Origin: Pseudomonas putida
GTDB taxonomy: Bacteria > Pseudomonadota > Gammaproteobacteria > Pseudomonadales > Pseudomonadaceae
Direction: 5' to 3'
DNA length: 64,000 nt
NCBI RefSeq assembly: GCF_003228315.1
Contig: NZ_CP029693.1
Span: forward strand, 3,170,001 to 3,234,000
How positions within the stretch are numbered: position 1 is the stretch's first letter; each line of letters opens with the position of its first letter. This document shows, piece by piece, positions 54,445 through 63,767 of this stretch. The notes below the pieces were generated by a model, which was not told the origin of the DNA, ran no database searches, and saw only the letters and a program-made list of their open reading frames with translations. The translations under genes were made by a program, and so were the position numbers.

Positions 54445-55655
54445 CAGCCAGTCACCCTTTCCGGAACCGGTTTGGTCTTCTCGAGCCGGGTATAGAACGG
54501 CATCAGAATGAAGTAAGCGAAATACAGGAAGGTACATACCTGCGACAGCAACGTACGCTCAGGGGTAGGCGCCAATACGCCCAGAACACCCAGGATCACG
54601 AACGAAATGCAGAATACCCAGAGCCAGATCTTGCTCAGCCAGCCTTTGTAGCGCATCGACTTGACCGGGCTGCGATCCAGCCACGGCAGCACGAACAGCA
54701 CTGCGATGGCCGCACCCATGGCGATAACACCGAAGAGCTTGTCCGGAACCGCACGCAAAATCGCGTAGAACGGGGTGAAGTACCAGACCGGAGCGATGTG
54801 CTCAGGGGTCTTGAAGGCGTTCGCCACTTCAAAGTTCGGCTTCTCGAGGAAGTAACCGCCCATTTCCGGGAAGAAGAACACGATCGAACAGAAGATGAAC
54901 AGGAACACCACCACGCCGACGATATCCTTCACGGTGTAGTACGGGTGGAAGGCAATGCCGTCCAGCGGTACGCCGTTTTCATCCTTGTGCTTCTTGATGT
55001 CCACACCGTCCGGGTTGTTCGAGCCCACTTCGTGCAGCGCCAGAATGTGCAGTACCACCAGACCGAGAATCACGATCGGCAACGCAACCACATGCAGGGC
55101 GAAGAAGCGGTTCAGGGTAATACCGGAAATCAGGTAGTCACCACGGATCCACTGGGTCAGGTCGTTGCCGATGACCGGGATCGCACCGAACAGCGAGATG
55201 ATCACCTGGGCGCCCCAGTAGGACATCTGGCCCCACGGCAGCAGGTAACCCATGAAGGCTTCAGCCATCAGCGCCAGGTAGATCAGCATGCCGAAGACCC
55301 ACACCAACTCGCGCGGTTTCTGGTACGAACCGTAGAGCAAGCCACGGAACATGTGCAGATAGACCACGATGAAGAACGCCGAAGCGCCGGTGGAGTGCAG
55401 AAGACGCAGGATCGAGCCGTACTCGACATCGCGCATGATGTATTCGACGGAAGCGAACGCTTCTTCCGCCGACGGGGTGTAGCTCATGGTCAGCCAGACA
55501 CCAGTGACGATCTGGTTGACCAGCACCAGCAAAGCCAGGGAGCCGAAGAAGTAGAAGAAGTTGAAGTTTTTTGGCGCGTAATATTTGCTGAGATGGTCTT
55601 CCCACATTTTGGTCGCGGGAAAGCGCGCATCAACCCAATCCATGAACTTGCTCAT
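54444..55655 (-). CDS. petB: Cytochrome b of the bc1 complex
   Basis: 403 residues from the ATG at 55655 (a GTG just before it is the alternative). Eight to nine membrane helices, the haem-ligating histidines (LHSTGASAFFIVVYLHM and FFALHVVALPIVILGLVVLHI regions) and the quinol-site PEMGG variant of PEWY are visible. It oxidises ubiquinol. The start shares one base with the petA stop, so petABC is translationally coupled. Confidence 0.96.
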   Translation of the reverse strand: MSKFMDWVDARFPATKMWEDHLSKYYAPKNFNFFYFFGSLALLVLVNQIVTGVWLTMSYTPSAEEAFASVEYIMRDVEYGSILRLLHSTGASAFFIVVYLHMFRGLLYGSYQKPRELVWVFGMLIYLALMAEAFMGYLLPWGQMSYWGAQVIISLFGAIPVIGNDLTQWIRGDYLISGITLNRFFALHVVALPIVILGLVVLHILALHEVGSNNPDGVDIKKHKDENGVPLDGIAFHPYYTVKDIVGVVVFLFIFCSIVFFFPEMGGYFLEKPNFEVANAFKTPEHIAPVWYFTPFYAILRAVPDKLFGVIAMGAAIAVLFVLPWLDRSPVKSMRYKGWLSKIWLWVFCISFVILGVLGVLAPTPERTLLSQVCTFLYFAYFILMPFYTRLEKTKPVPERVTG

Positions 55656-56248
55656 CACGCGTTCTCCTTATCGACACCAATGACAATGATTTCATCGGTC
55701 TCATAGGAATGCGGGGGAACTGGCAGGTTCAAAGGCGCGGGTTGTGCCTTGTAGACGCGGCCAGCCAGGTCGTAGTGGGAGCCGTGGCAGGGGCAGAAAT
55801 AACCACCTACCCAGTCCTTGCCCAGATCTGCGGGGGCGACTTCGGGACGGAATGTCGGCGAGCAACCCAGGTGCGTGCAGATACCGATCAGCAGCAGAAC
55901 CTCAGGTTTGATCGAACGGGTTTCCGGATCAACATAGGTCGGTTGAGTCGAGTTCTTGGAGGTAGGATCAGACAGTTGACCCTCGATCTTCTTCAGATTC
56001 CCCAGGATTTCCGGTGTACGGCGGACGATGAATACCGGCTGGCCACGCCATTCAGCAATCATCTGCTGGCCTGGCTCGACTTTGCTGACATTCACTTTCA
56101 CCGGTGCCCCTGCGGCTTTCGCCTTGGCACTGGGAAACCATGACCCCACGAACGGGACCGCAGCCCCCACCGCTCCTGCAGCACCCACCACGGATGTGGC
56201 TGCTACCAAGAAGCGACGCCGGCCTGCATTCACGCCGTCATTGCTCAT
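55655..56248 (-). CDS. petA: Rieske iron-sulfur protein of the bc1 complex
   Basis: 197 residues. A twin-arginine export signal (GRRRFLVAATS) with a hydrophobic anchor, then the [2Fe-2S] cluster motifs CTHLGC and CPCHGSHYD. It carries electrons from quinol to cytochrome c1. It is the first gene of petABC. Confidence 0.97.
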   Translation of the reverse strand: MSNDGVNAGRRRFLVAATSVVGAAGAVGAAVPFVGSWFPSAKAKAAGAPVKVNVSKVEPGQQMIAEWRGQPVFIVRRTPEILGNLKKIEGQLSDPTSKNSTQPTYVDPETRSIKPEVLLLIGICTHLGCSPTFRPEVAPADLGKDWVGGYFCPCHGSHYDLAGRVYKAQPAPLNLPVPPHSYETDEIIVIGVDKENA

Positions 56249-56392
56249 TCAGTCCTCTCCCATCAGCTTTGTGGCCTGTTAAATCAGGCATCTACTAAAT
56301 AAATCTATGTACTTATAAAAATTTTGCCGAATGGTAATGAAAACCCCCAATTCTGACAAGGTAATTACCGGGAGCTACCCCCCTCAAGCCTT

Positions 56393-56421
56393 GTAGTATA
56401 GGGCGTCTACGGATGTGGCAA
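56393..56421 (-). promoter_or_regulatory. Candidate petABC promoter
   Basis: On the minus strand TTGCCA (56421-56416) and TACTAC (56398-56393) are 17 bases apart. The transcript would have a leader of about 140 bases that is AT-rich in its second half. Confidence 0.55.
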
Positions 56422-56458
56422 GTTGTCACAGAGCAATTCTTTTATAAATCGCAGACAC

Positions 56459-56502
56459 AAAAAAACGCCCAGCTCCGTGAGGAAACTGGGCGTTCTTTTT
56501 TG
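56459..56502 (-). terminator. Terminator of rplM-rpsI
   Basis: On the minus strand AACGCCCAG and CTGGGCGTT form the stem and a run of seven T follows. Confidence 0.88.
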
Positions 56503-56516
56503 AACGTGGAAGCGAA

Positions 56517-56909
56517 TTAACGCTTCGAGTACTGCGGACGCTTACGCGCTTTACGCAGACCAACTTTCTTACGTTCAACTTCACGTGCATCGCGGGTTAC
56601 GAAGCCAGCTTTACGCAGCGAGCTGCGCAGAGTTTCGTCGTAGTCCATCAGGGCGCGAGTGATACCGTGGCGGATTGCGCCAGCCTGGCCACTTACACCA
56701 CCGCCGATCACGGTGACGTAGATGTCGAATTTCTCGACAGTCTCGGTCAGCTCCAGCGGCTGACGAACTACCATGCGGGCAGTTTCGCGGCCGAAGAAGG
56801 TATCCAGCGAACGGTTGTTGATGGAGATTTTACCAGTGCCCGGACGCAGGAAAACGCGTGCGGTTGCGGTCTTGCGACGGCCAGTGCCGTAATTTTGAGT
56901 CGCCGACAT
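56517..56909 (-). CDS. rpsI: 30S ribosomal protein S9
   Basis: 130 residues, ending in the basic tail [17 protein letters not shown] whose last Arg reaches the P-site t[22 protein letters not shown] is the family signature. It follows rplM by 14 bases, the usual bacterial pair. Confidence 0.98.
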   Translation of the reverse strand: MSATQNYGTGRRKTATARVFLRPGTGKISINNRSLDTFFGRETARMVVRQPLELTETVEKFDIYVTVIGGGVSGQAGAIRHGITRALMDYDETLRSSLRKAGFVTRDAREVERKKVGLRKARKRPQYSKR

Positions 56910-56923
56910 AATGAACTATTCCG

Positions 56924-57352
56924 TTAAATCTTCAGTTCTTGGGGCTGCTGAGCAGTATGAGGGTGTGCAGCGCCCGCATAGACTTTCAGCTTACGGTACA
57001 TGTCGCGACCCAGCGGGTTCTTAGGCAGCATGCCTTTCACCGCGGTCTCGATCACGCGCTCAGGGGCCTTGGCGATCAGCTTTTCAAAGTTGATCGACTT
57101 GATGCCGCCCGGGAAACCGGAGTGGGAGTAGTACATTTTGTCGCTGGTTTTAGCGCCAGTAACACGGATCTGCTCGGCATTGATCACGACGATGTAGTCG
57201 CCGGTGTCAACGTGAGGAGTGTACTCAGGCTTGTGCTTGCCACGCAGACGGCTGGCGATTTCGGTGGCCAGACGACCCAGGGTCTGACCAGCAGCGTCGA
57301 CGACAAACCAGTCGCGCTTTACTGTTTCCGGTTTAGCAGTAAAAGTTTTCAT
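56924..57352 (-). CDS. rplM: 50S ribosomal protein L13
   Basis: 142 residues; [20 protein letters not shown] and the signature around [13 protein letters not shown] identify L13, an early assembly protein of the large subunit. It is the first gene of the rplM-rpsI operon. Confidence 0.98.
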   Translation of the reverse strand: MKTFTAKPETVKRDWFVVDAAGQTLGRLATEIASRLRGKHKPEYTPHVDTGDYIVVINAEQIRVTGAKTSDKMYYSHSGFPGGIKSINFEKLIAKAPERVIETAVKGMLPKNPLGRDMYRKLKVYAGAAHPHTAQQPQELKI

Positions 57353-57392
57353 TCTTTATAGCCTCAGGGGCCGCCTGTAAATAAGACGGCGG

Positions 57393-57421
57393 ATCTTACT
57401 GAATAGTGCGTACTTTGACAA
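57393..57421 (-). promoter_or_regulatory. Candidate rplM-rpsI promoter
   Basis: On the minus strand TTGTCA (57421-57416) and TAAGAT (57398-57393) are 17 bases apart, about 40 bases before the rplM start. Confidence 0.6.
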
Positions 57422-57597
57422 GTCAAAGGCAGCCGGATACAGACGCTTTCGGGGGCTCGGGTCGGCGCGTCCGTTCAACGGCAAGATTCTTCGGCGGCGG
57501 CGCATCACTTCCACTGCAGAAAGAGGTGCGCAATTATGCAGATTGCGAAAAATAATTCAACCTGCTTTTATGCTTGTTTTGCCCAAGGAGCTCCCCG

Positions 57598-58638
57598 ATG
57601 GAGTATCGCCAGTTAGGCCGGACCAACCTGAACGTGAGTGCACTCTGCCTCGGCACCATGACCTGGGGCGAGCAAAACAGCGAAGCTGAAGCCTTCGCCC
57701 AGATTGAGCGGGCCAAGAGCGCCGGGATCAATTTCATCGATACCGCCGAGATGTACCCGGTGCCACCCAAGGCCGAAACCTACGCCACCACCGAACGCTA
57801 CATCGGCAATTACTTCAAGAGCCGCGGCGATCGCGCCGACTGGATACTGGCCAGCAAGATCGCCGGCCCCGGCAACACCATCGACTACATCCGCGACAAG
57901 AACCTGCGCCACAACCGCCAGCACATCACCGAAGCCGTGGATGGCAGCCTCAAGCGCCTGCAGACCGACTACATCGACCTCTACCAACTGCACTGGCCCG
58001 AGCGCAGCACCAATTTCTTCGGACAACTGGGCTACAAGCACAAGATCGAAGCCAACCTGACACCACTGGAAGACACCCTCGAAGCGCTCGATGAGCAGGT
58101 CAAGGCCGGCAAGATCCGCCACATCGGCCTGTCCAACGAAACGCCGTGGGGCACCATGCGCTTCCTCGCCCTGGCCGAAGCCCGTGGCTGGCCGCGCGCG
58201 GTATCGATCCAGAACCCCTATAACCTGCTCAATCGCAGCTTCGAAGTCGGCCTGGCGGAAATCGCCATTCGCGAACAATGCGGATTGCTCGCCTATTCGC
58301 CGCTGGCGTTCGGTTTTCTGTCAGGCAAGTACGAAGGTGGTGCCCGTCCACCGAAAGGCCGCCTGAGCCTCTACAGCCGCTTCAGCCGCTATTTCAACCC
58401 GCAGTCGGAAGCAGCGTGCAGCCGCTACGTGGCGCTGGCGCGCGAGCACGGCCTTGATCCGGCACAAATGGCCTTGGCCTTCGTGACGCAGCAGCCGTTC
58501 GTCACCAGCAACATCATCGGCGCGACAACGCTGGAGCAACTGGACAGCAACATTGCCAGTTTTGATCTGAAACTGTCGGATGAAGTGCTGGAAGGGATCG
58601 AGGCGATTCACAAGGATCATCCGAATCCTGCGCCTTGA
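57598..58638 (+). CDS. Aldo/keto reductase, Tas-like
   Basis: 346 residues from the ATG at 57598 with AAGGAG upstream. The TIM-barrel reductase tetrad is present: Asp and Tyr in FIDTAEMY, Lys in ILASKIAG, His in YQLHWPER. The long insert (residues about 55-90) and the GQLGYKHK region match the Tas group of NADPH-dependent reductases. The substrate is unknown. The gene is monocistronic and ends at a REP pair. Confidence 0.9.
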   Translation: MEYRQLGRTNLNVSALCLGTMTWGEQNSEAEAFAQIERAKSAGINFIDTAEMYPVPPKAETYATTERYIGNYFKSRGDRADWILASKIAGPGNTIDYIRDKNLRHNRQHITEAVDGSLKRLQTDYIDLYQLHWPERSTNFFGQLGYKHKIEANLTPLEDTLEALDEQVKAGKIRHIGLSNETPWGTMRFLALAEARGWPRAVSIQNPYNLLNRSFEVGLAEIAIREQCGLLAYSPLAFGFLSGKYEGGARPPKGRLSLYSRFSRYFNPQSEAACSRYVALAREHGLDPAQMALAFVTQQPFVTSNIIGATTLEQLDSNIASFDLKLSDEVLEGIEAIHKDHPNPAP

Positions 58639-58654
58639 TTGACTCATCTCTCCA

Positions 58655-58720
58655 TTCGCGAGCAGGCTCGCTCCCACAGGGATTGCACTGTACCCGTGGG
58701 AGCGAGCCTGCTCGCGATGG
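58655..58720. repeat. REP doublet between convergent genes
   Basis: TCGCGAGCAGGCTCGCTCCC faces GGGAGCGAGCCTGCTCGCGA, about 25 bases apart, at the junction of the aldo/keto reductase and acyl-CoA dehydrogenase genes. Confidence 0.9.
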
Positions 58721-58741
58721 CGGCATAACAGTCACAGCAGA

Positions 58742-59878
58742 TCAAAGCGACCGCGCAATAATCTCCTTCATGATCTCATTGGTCCCGGCATAGATCCGCT
58801 GCACCCGCGCATCCGCCCACGCCCGGGCGACCGGGTATTCCCACATGAAGCCGTATCCGCCATGCAACTGCACGCACTCATCGAGAACCTTGCATTGCAG
58901 GTCGGTTCCCCAGTACTTGGCCATCGCCGCCGTGGGCACGTCGAGCTTGCCTTGCAGATGCAGTTCCATGCAGCGGTCGACGAAGACCCGGCCGATCTGG
59001 ATTTCAGTCGCCATCTCCGCCAGCTTGAATCGCGTGTTCTGGAAGTCGGCAATCGATTTGCCGAACGCCTTGCGCTCACGGGTGTAATCCAGCGTCCACT
59101 CCAGCGCCGCTTCGGCTGACGCCAGCCCACCAATCGCCACGGTCAGACGCTCCTGCGGCAATTCCTGCATCAGATAGGCAAAACCCATCCCTGCCTGCCC
59201 CAACAGATTTTCCTTGGGCACCCGGACATCCTGGAAAAACAGCTCCGATGTATCCTGAGCCTTCATGCCAACCTTCTCCAGGCGCTTGCCCTTGTCGAAG
59301 CCCGGCGTATCGGCTTCCACCAGAAACAGGCTGGTGCCCTTCGCGCCCGCCTTCGGATCAGTCTTGGCCACGACAATCACCAGGTCAGCGAGATAACCGT
59401 TGGTGATGAAGGTTTTCGAGCCGTTGATCACATATTCGTCGCCGTCCAGCACTGCCGTGGTCTTGACCCCTTGCAGGTCCGAACCGGCGCCCGGCTCGGT
59501 CATGGCGATAGCGCTGACCATCTCCCCGGAAACCAGTTTCGGCAGGTATTTTTGTTTCAGCATTTCACTGCCGTAATGCAGGATGTACGGCGCCACGATG
59601 TCCGAATGCAGGGAGAAACCGATGCCGGTCAGCCCCAGCCGCCCCACTTCTTCGATCACCACCGCACTGTAAAGAAAGTCCGCCCCCAAGCCGCCGTACT
59701 CTTCCGGCAGATGCGAGCACAACATCCCCGCCTCCCCCGCCTTGTTCCAGAGTTTGCGGTCGATATAGCCCTGTTTTTCCCATTGCCCATGGAACGGCAC
59801 CGCCTCTTTTTCCAGAAAGGTTCGCACGCTGTCACGGAAGAGTTCGTGCTCGGAACTGAACAAGGTTCTGGGAATCAT
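58742..59878 (-). CDS. Acyl-CoA dehydrogenase, long-chain type
   Basis: 378 residues from the ATG at 59878. FAD-binding segments (AIAMTEPGAGSDLQG and FITNG) and the C-terminal helical domain are intact. At the place where medium-chain enzymes have the catalytic Glu (YEGT) this protein reads IYAGTNEIMKEI. A Glu in the helix LPQERL (Glu243) is placed as in long-chain and isovaleryl-CoA dehydrogenases. It should oxidise acyl-CoA to enoyl-CoA with ETF as acceptor. It is divergent from an AraC regulator that may control it. Confidence 0.9.
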   Translation of the reverse strand: MIPRTLFSSEHELFRDSVRTFLEKEAVPFHGQWEKQGYIDRKLWNKAGEAGMLCSHLPEEYGGLGADFLYSAVVIEEVGRLGLTGIGFSLHSDIVAPYILHYGSEMLKQKYLPKLVSGEMVSAIAMTEPGAGSDLQGVKTTAVLDGDEYVINGSKTFITNGYLADLVIVVAKTDPKAGAKGTSLFLVEADTPGFDKGKRLEKVGMKAQDTSELFFQDVRVPKENLLGQAGMGFAYLMQELPQERLTVAIGGLASAEAALEWTLDYTRERKAFGKSIADFQNTRFKLAEMATEIQIGRVFVDRCMELHLQGKLDVPTAAMAKYWGTDLQCKVLDECVQLHGGYGFMWEYPVARAWADARVQRIYAGTNEIMKEIIARSL

Positions 59879-59931
59879 GCGGCACCTGTCGTTAGTTTTT
59901 AGAAGAGGTAGGCCTTCAGAGACTAAGCCCC

Positions 59932-59956
59932 GTGTCCGATACAGGACACTGGACAC
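59932..59956. promoter_or_regulatory. Candidate operator between acyl-CoA dehydrogenase and AraC regulator genes
   Basis: GTGTCC-N6-GGACAC is an inverted repeat, and a second GGACAC follows one base later. It lies in the 146-base divergent gap, 54 to 69 bases from either start, where an AraC-type protein would be expected to bind. Confidence 0.45.
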
Positions 59957-60024
59957 ATCCGACAAAAAATAAGACGATCCAGCCGTCTGGTGACCACTTT
60001 CCCCTATAAAAATAAAGTTGAATT

Positions 60025-61020
60025 ATGTCTAACCAAGCCTCCACGCCCCTGCGGCGCGTCAGCATCCTGGCCTTCGACCGGGTTTTCGCTTCCACCCTCA
60101 TGCAAGCCAAGGATTTCTTCCACCTCGCCAGTCTGCGCTACGGCAAACAGCTGGGCCACGGCCTGGTACCGGCCTTCGAAACCCGCCTGGTCAGCCCCGA
60201 CGGCAAACCTGTGCAAAGTTTCAGCAATGTGCTCATGCCAGTGGACGGCGGGCTGGAAAATGCCGACATCATCGTCATTCCCGCATTCTGGGACGACTTC
60301 GAAAACCTCTGCCAACGCTACCCTCAAGTCCTGCCCTGGCTGCGCCAGCAACATGCACGCGGCGCCGTACTCGTTGGCGAGGCCACCGGAGTCTTCTGGC
60401 TGGCCGAGGCCGGGTTGCTCGACGGCAAGGAAGCGACCACTTACTGGCGCTTCTTCAATGCCTTCGCCGAACGCTTCCCGCGGGTCTACCTCAACCAGGA
60501 CAAGCACCTGACCGACGCCGATAACCTCTACTGCGCGGGCGGCACCACCTCGGCATGCGACCTGTACATCTACCTGATCGAACGCTTCTGCGGCGCCAAT
60601 GTGTCCCAGGCAGTGGCCCGGGACATTCTCTACGAGGTGCAGCGCAGCTACTCGCCAGGAAGAATCGGCTTCGGCGGCCAGAAACTGCATCAGGACGTGA
60701 TCATCCTGCAGATCCAGCACTGGCTCGAAGAGCACTTCGCCGACAAATTCCGCTTCGAAGACGTCGCCCGCGAGCACGGCATGAGCATCCGCAACTTCAT
60801 GCGCCGCTTCCAGACCGCCACCGGCGACAAGCCGCTGCACTACCTGCAACGCCTGCGCATCGAAACCGCCAAGGGCCTGCTGTCCGGCAGCCGCAAGAGC
60901 ATCAAGACCATCAGCTATGAAGTTGGCTACGACGACGCCAGCTTCTTTGCCCGACTGTTCCGGCAGCACACTGAGTTGTCGCCGAACCAGTATCGGCAGC
61001 AGTTTCAGCAAGCGGCGTAG
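60025..61020 (+). CDS. GlxA-family AraC transcriptional regulator
   Basis: 331 residues. The N-terminal half has the DJ-1/PfpI fold of class I amidotransferases (residues about 10-190), used as a sensor rather than an enzyme. The C-terminal half holds two AraC helix-turn-helix motifs (FRFEDVAREHGMSIRNFMRR and KTISYEVGYDDASFFARLF). Such regulators often respond to amino acids or quaternary amines. The divergent acyl-CoA dehydrogenase gene is the likely target. The ribosome site is weak. Confidence 0.9.
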   Translation: MSNQASTPLRRVSILAFDRVFASTLMQAKDFFHLASLRYGKQLGHGLVPAFETRLVSPDGKPVQSFSNVLMPVDGGLENADIIVIPAFWDDFENLCQRYPQVLPWLRQQHARGAVLVGEATGVFWLAEAGLLDGKEATTYWRFFNAFAERFPRVYLNQDKHLTDADNLYCAGGTTSACDLYIYLIERFCGANVSQAVARDILYEVQRSYSPGRIGFGGQKLHQDVIILQIQHWLEEHFADKFRFEDVAREHGMSIRNFMRRFQTATGDKPLHYLQRLRIETAKGLLSGSRKSIKTISYEVGYDDASFFARLFRQHTELSPNQYRQQFQQAA

Positions 61021-61046
61021 ATTCCAGAATCAACACAATTTCAATG

Positions 61047-61134
61047 GAGGAGCGAGCCTGCTCGCGATGACGTCGGCACATCCAGCTTTAATGTGACTGA
61101 CCCGGCACTATCGCGAGCAGGCTCGCTCCTACAG
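61047..61134. repeat. REP doublet after the AraC regulator gene
   Basis: GGAGCGAGCCTGCTCGCGAT is mirrored by ATCGCGAGCAGGCTCGCTCC, about 45 bases apart; the left arm is slightly truncated at its outer end (GGAGG instead of TGTAGG). Confidence 0.88.
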
Positions 61135-61157
61135 AGATCCCGGTAAGCCATTAGCGA

Positions 61158-61190
61158 AAAAAAAGGCCTGCAATCGCAGGCCTTTTCATT
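61158..61190. terminator. Bidirectional terminator between the AraC gene and zapE
   Basis: AAAAAAAAGGCCTGC-AATC-GCAGGCCTTTT; the A-run serves the minus-strand zapE gene and the short T-run the plus strand. Confidence 0.85.
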
Positions 61191-61202
61191 TTCCGAACCG
61201 CT

Positions 61203-62297
61203 CTACGGCTTATGCGCCCGAGACAGGAATTCGTGGGATTGCATTTCCAGCAGGCGGCTGAGGGTGCGCTGGAACTCGAACGTCAGGCGGCCACCGGTGT
61301 AGAGGTCTTTGAGCTCTACTTCGGCAGAAATGATCAGTTTCACGTTACGGTCGTAGAACTCGTCGACCATGTTGATGAAACGACGGGCGATGTCGTCGGT
61401 GGTGACGCTCATCTGCTCGACACCGCTAAGCAACACGGCGTGGAAGATCTTGCCCAGTTCGATGTAGTCGTTCTGGCTGCGTGGGCCATCGCACAGTTCG
61501 CGGAAGTCGAACCAGGCCACGTCATCACAGGTGCGCAGGGCGCGGATTTCGCGGTTTTCGATCATCAGCACGTCGTTCTCGACTGCTGCAGTGCATTCCG
61601 GCGTCAGCGCACGGAAACTCTTGCGCAGGCTTTCGTGGGCGGCTTCGTCCAGCGGGAAGTGGAACAGTTCCGCTTGTTCGAGATGGCGCAGACGGTAATC
61701 GACGCCACTGTCGACGTTGACGATATCGGTGTGCTGCTTGATCAGCGCGATGGCCGGCAGGAAACGCGCACGTTGCAGGCCGTCCTTGTACAAGCCGTCC
61801 GGCACGATGTTCGAAGTCGCGACCAGGCTCACGCCGTTCTTGAACAGCTCTTCCATCAGGGTGCCAAGGATCATGGCGTCGGTGATGTCGGAAACGAAGA
61901 ACTCATCGAAACAGATCACCCGGGTCTCGGCGGCGAAACGCTTGGCGATGATGGTCAGCGGGTTTTTCTCGCCGCCCAGGGTTTTCATTTCTTCGTGCAC
62001 GCGCTTCATGAAGCGGTGGAAGTGTGTACGGGTCTTTTCCTTGAACGGCAGCGCCTCAAAGAAGGTGTCGACCAGGTAAGTCTTGCCGCGACCTACGCCG
62101 CCCCAGAAATACAGGCCCTTGACCGGCGTCTGATCCTTCTTGCCAAACAGTTTGCCCAGCAGGCCTGGTTTGTTCTGCTCGGCCGCGACCAGATCGTCGT
62201 ACAGGCGCTGCAAATGACGCACAGCCGTTTCCTGCGCAGCGTCATGGAAGAACTCCGGGCGTTTCAGATCAGCTTGATATCGTTCTAGGGGCGTCAT
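61203..62297 (-). CDS. zapE: Cell division ATPase ZapE (AFG1-like)
   Basis: 364 residues of the AAA-type AFG1 family: Walker A GGVGRGKTYLVD near residue 68 and Walker B VICFDEFFVSD near residue 130. In E. coli ZapE acts at the FtsZ ring under stress; the mitochondrial relative AFG1 handles respiratory proteins. It is followed by a terminator and preceded by trpS on the same strand. Confidence 0.94.
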   Translation of the reverse strand: MTPLERYQADLKRPEFFHDAAQETAVRHLQRLYDDLVAAEQNKPGLLGKLFGKKDQTPVKGLYFWGGVGRGKTYLVDTFFEALPFKEKTRTHFHRFMKRVHEEMKTLGGEKNPLTIIAKRFAAETRVICFDEFFVSDITDAMILGTLMEELFKNGVSLVATSNIVPDGLYKDGLQRARFLPAIALIKQHTDIVNVDSGVDYRLRHLEQAELFHFPLDEAAHESLRKSFRALTPECTAAVENDVLMIENREIRALRTCDDVAWFDFRELCDGPRSQNDYIELGKIFHAVLLSGVEQMSVTTDDIARRFINMVDEFYDRNVKLIISAEVELKDLYTGGRLTFEFQRTLSRLLEMQSHEFLSRAHKP

Positions 62298-62387
62298 AAT
62301 TCGTTAGCAAGGCAACAAAAACGGGCCGTCACTTTAGCGATGGCCCGTGGGAATGGCAATCAACCCTTGGTCGGGTCGAGCCGTTGA

Positions 62388-63743
62388 TTATTCCTGAATC
62401 GGCGTCAGCGCAATGCGCAGGGCGTCGATCGCACCGTCGCGCGCGGCGCTGTCAGCGAAAGCCGGGCTATCGCCGACGCACTCGCCTTCCAGCCAGACGC
62501 TGAAGCTCAAGTCTTCGCTACGCACGTCCAATGGCTGGCCCGATTGCAGTTGCTTGGTCACCTGCCCGGCGGTTTTACCGTCAGCGAAGTTGCGCGATAG
62601 CAGCAGTTGTTCACCATCGGCTGCCAGCAGGCGGAAGCGGAAGCTGCCGTCGTCTTCGCGGAAGCTGACGAAACGCGCGGCTTTCGCAGCTTTCTTCTTG
62701 GTGGTCGCCGCCACTTGTGTCTGAGCGACGAAGGAGCGCAAGCCCACCGCTTCACGCAGCTCGTGAAGGAACGGCGTCGCCACCGCACGGGCCTTTTTCG
62801 CACCGTGCTGCAGGATGTCTTCCAGGTCCGCCGGGCGCTCGATCAGTTGTTGATAACGCTCACGGGACTCGCCCAGTTCGTTGTCCAGCAACTGGAACAG
62901 GCGGTTCTTCGCCTCGCCCCAACCCAGGCCCTGCAGCAGTTCGCTACGGAACTCGTCGGCTTGCGCGGGGGTAGCAAAGGCCTGGAACAGGGTGAACAGG
63001 TGCGAATTGTCTGGATCTTTCGCTTCGCCCGGGGCACGGGAGTCGGTGACGATCCGCGAAATCGCGTCCTTCATCTCTTTGGCGCTGCTGAACAGCGGGA
63101 TGGTGTTGTCGTAGCTCTTCGACATCTTGCGACCGTCGAGGCCCGGCAACGTCGCCACACTTTCCTCGATCAGCGCCTCGGGCATGGTGAAGAACTCCTT
63201 GCCCTGGCCGAACAGGTGATTGAAGCGTTGACCGATGTCACGGGCCATTTCCACGTGCTGGATCTGGTCGCGACCGACCGGCACCTTGTGCGCGTTGAAC
63301 ATCAGAATGTCCGCGGCCATCAGCACCGGGTAGCTGTACAGGCCCATGGTGATACCGGCATCCGGGTCTTCACCGGTCTCGACGTTCTTGTCCACCGAAG
63401 CCTTGTAGGCGTGGGCGCGGTTGAGCAGGCCCTTGGCGGCGACGCAGGTCAGCAGCCAGGTCAGCTCGGGAATCTCCGGGATGTCGGACTGGCGGTAGAA
63501 GGTCACGCGATCCACATCCAGGCCACCGGCCAGCCAGGTCGCGGCGATTTCCAGACGCGAACGCTGAATGCGCAGCGGGTCATCGCATTTGATCAGGGCG
63601 TGATAGTCGGCCAGGAAGTAGAACGAATCGGCATTGCTGTCACGGCTGGCGACGATCGCCGGGCGGATGGCGCCAGCGTAGTTGCCCAGGTGCGGCGTGC
63701 CGGTGGTGGTAATGCCGGTGAGGATACGGGTACGAGTCGTCAT
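62388..63743 (-). CDS. trpS: Tryptophanyl-tRNA synthetase with C-terminal extension
   Basis: 451 residues from the ATG at 63743. The class I synthetase motifs are TPHLGN (residues 16-21, HIGH-like) and KMSKS (206-210). The catalytic part ends near residue 340, the normal length of bacterial TrpRS. A linker rich in Lys and Ala (345-356) leads to an added domain of about 90 residues. It charges tRNA-Trp in the cytosol. Confidence 0.95.
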   Translation of the reverse strand: MTTRTRILTGITTTGTPHLGNYAGAIRPAIVASRDSNADSFYFLADYHALIKCDDPLRIQRSRLEIAATWLAGGLDVDRVTFYRQSDIPEIPELTWLLTCVAAKGLLNRAHAYKASVDKNVETGEDPDAGITMGLYSYPVLMAADILMFNAHKVPVGRDQIQHVEMARDIGQRFNHLFGQGKEFFTMPEALIEESVATLPGLDGRKMSKSYDNTIPLFSSAKEMKDAISRIVTDSRAPGEAKDPDNSHLFTLFQAFATPAQADEFRSELLQGLGWGEAKNRLFQLLDNELGESRERYQQLIERPADLEDILQHGAKKARAVATPFLHELREAVGLRSFVAQTQVAATTKKKAAKAARFVSFREDDGSFRFRLLAADGEQLLLSRNFADGKTAGQVTKQLQSGQPLDVRSEDLSFSVWLEGECVGDSPAFADSAARDGAIDALRIALTPIQE

Positions 63744-63767
63744 GGGTAATCGCTTGTCAGACTGCAA

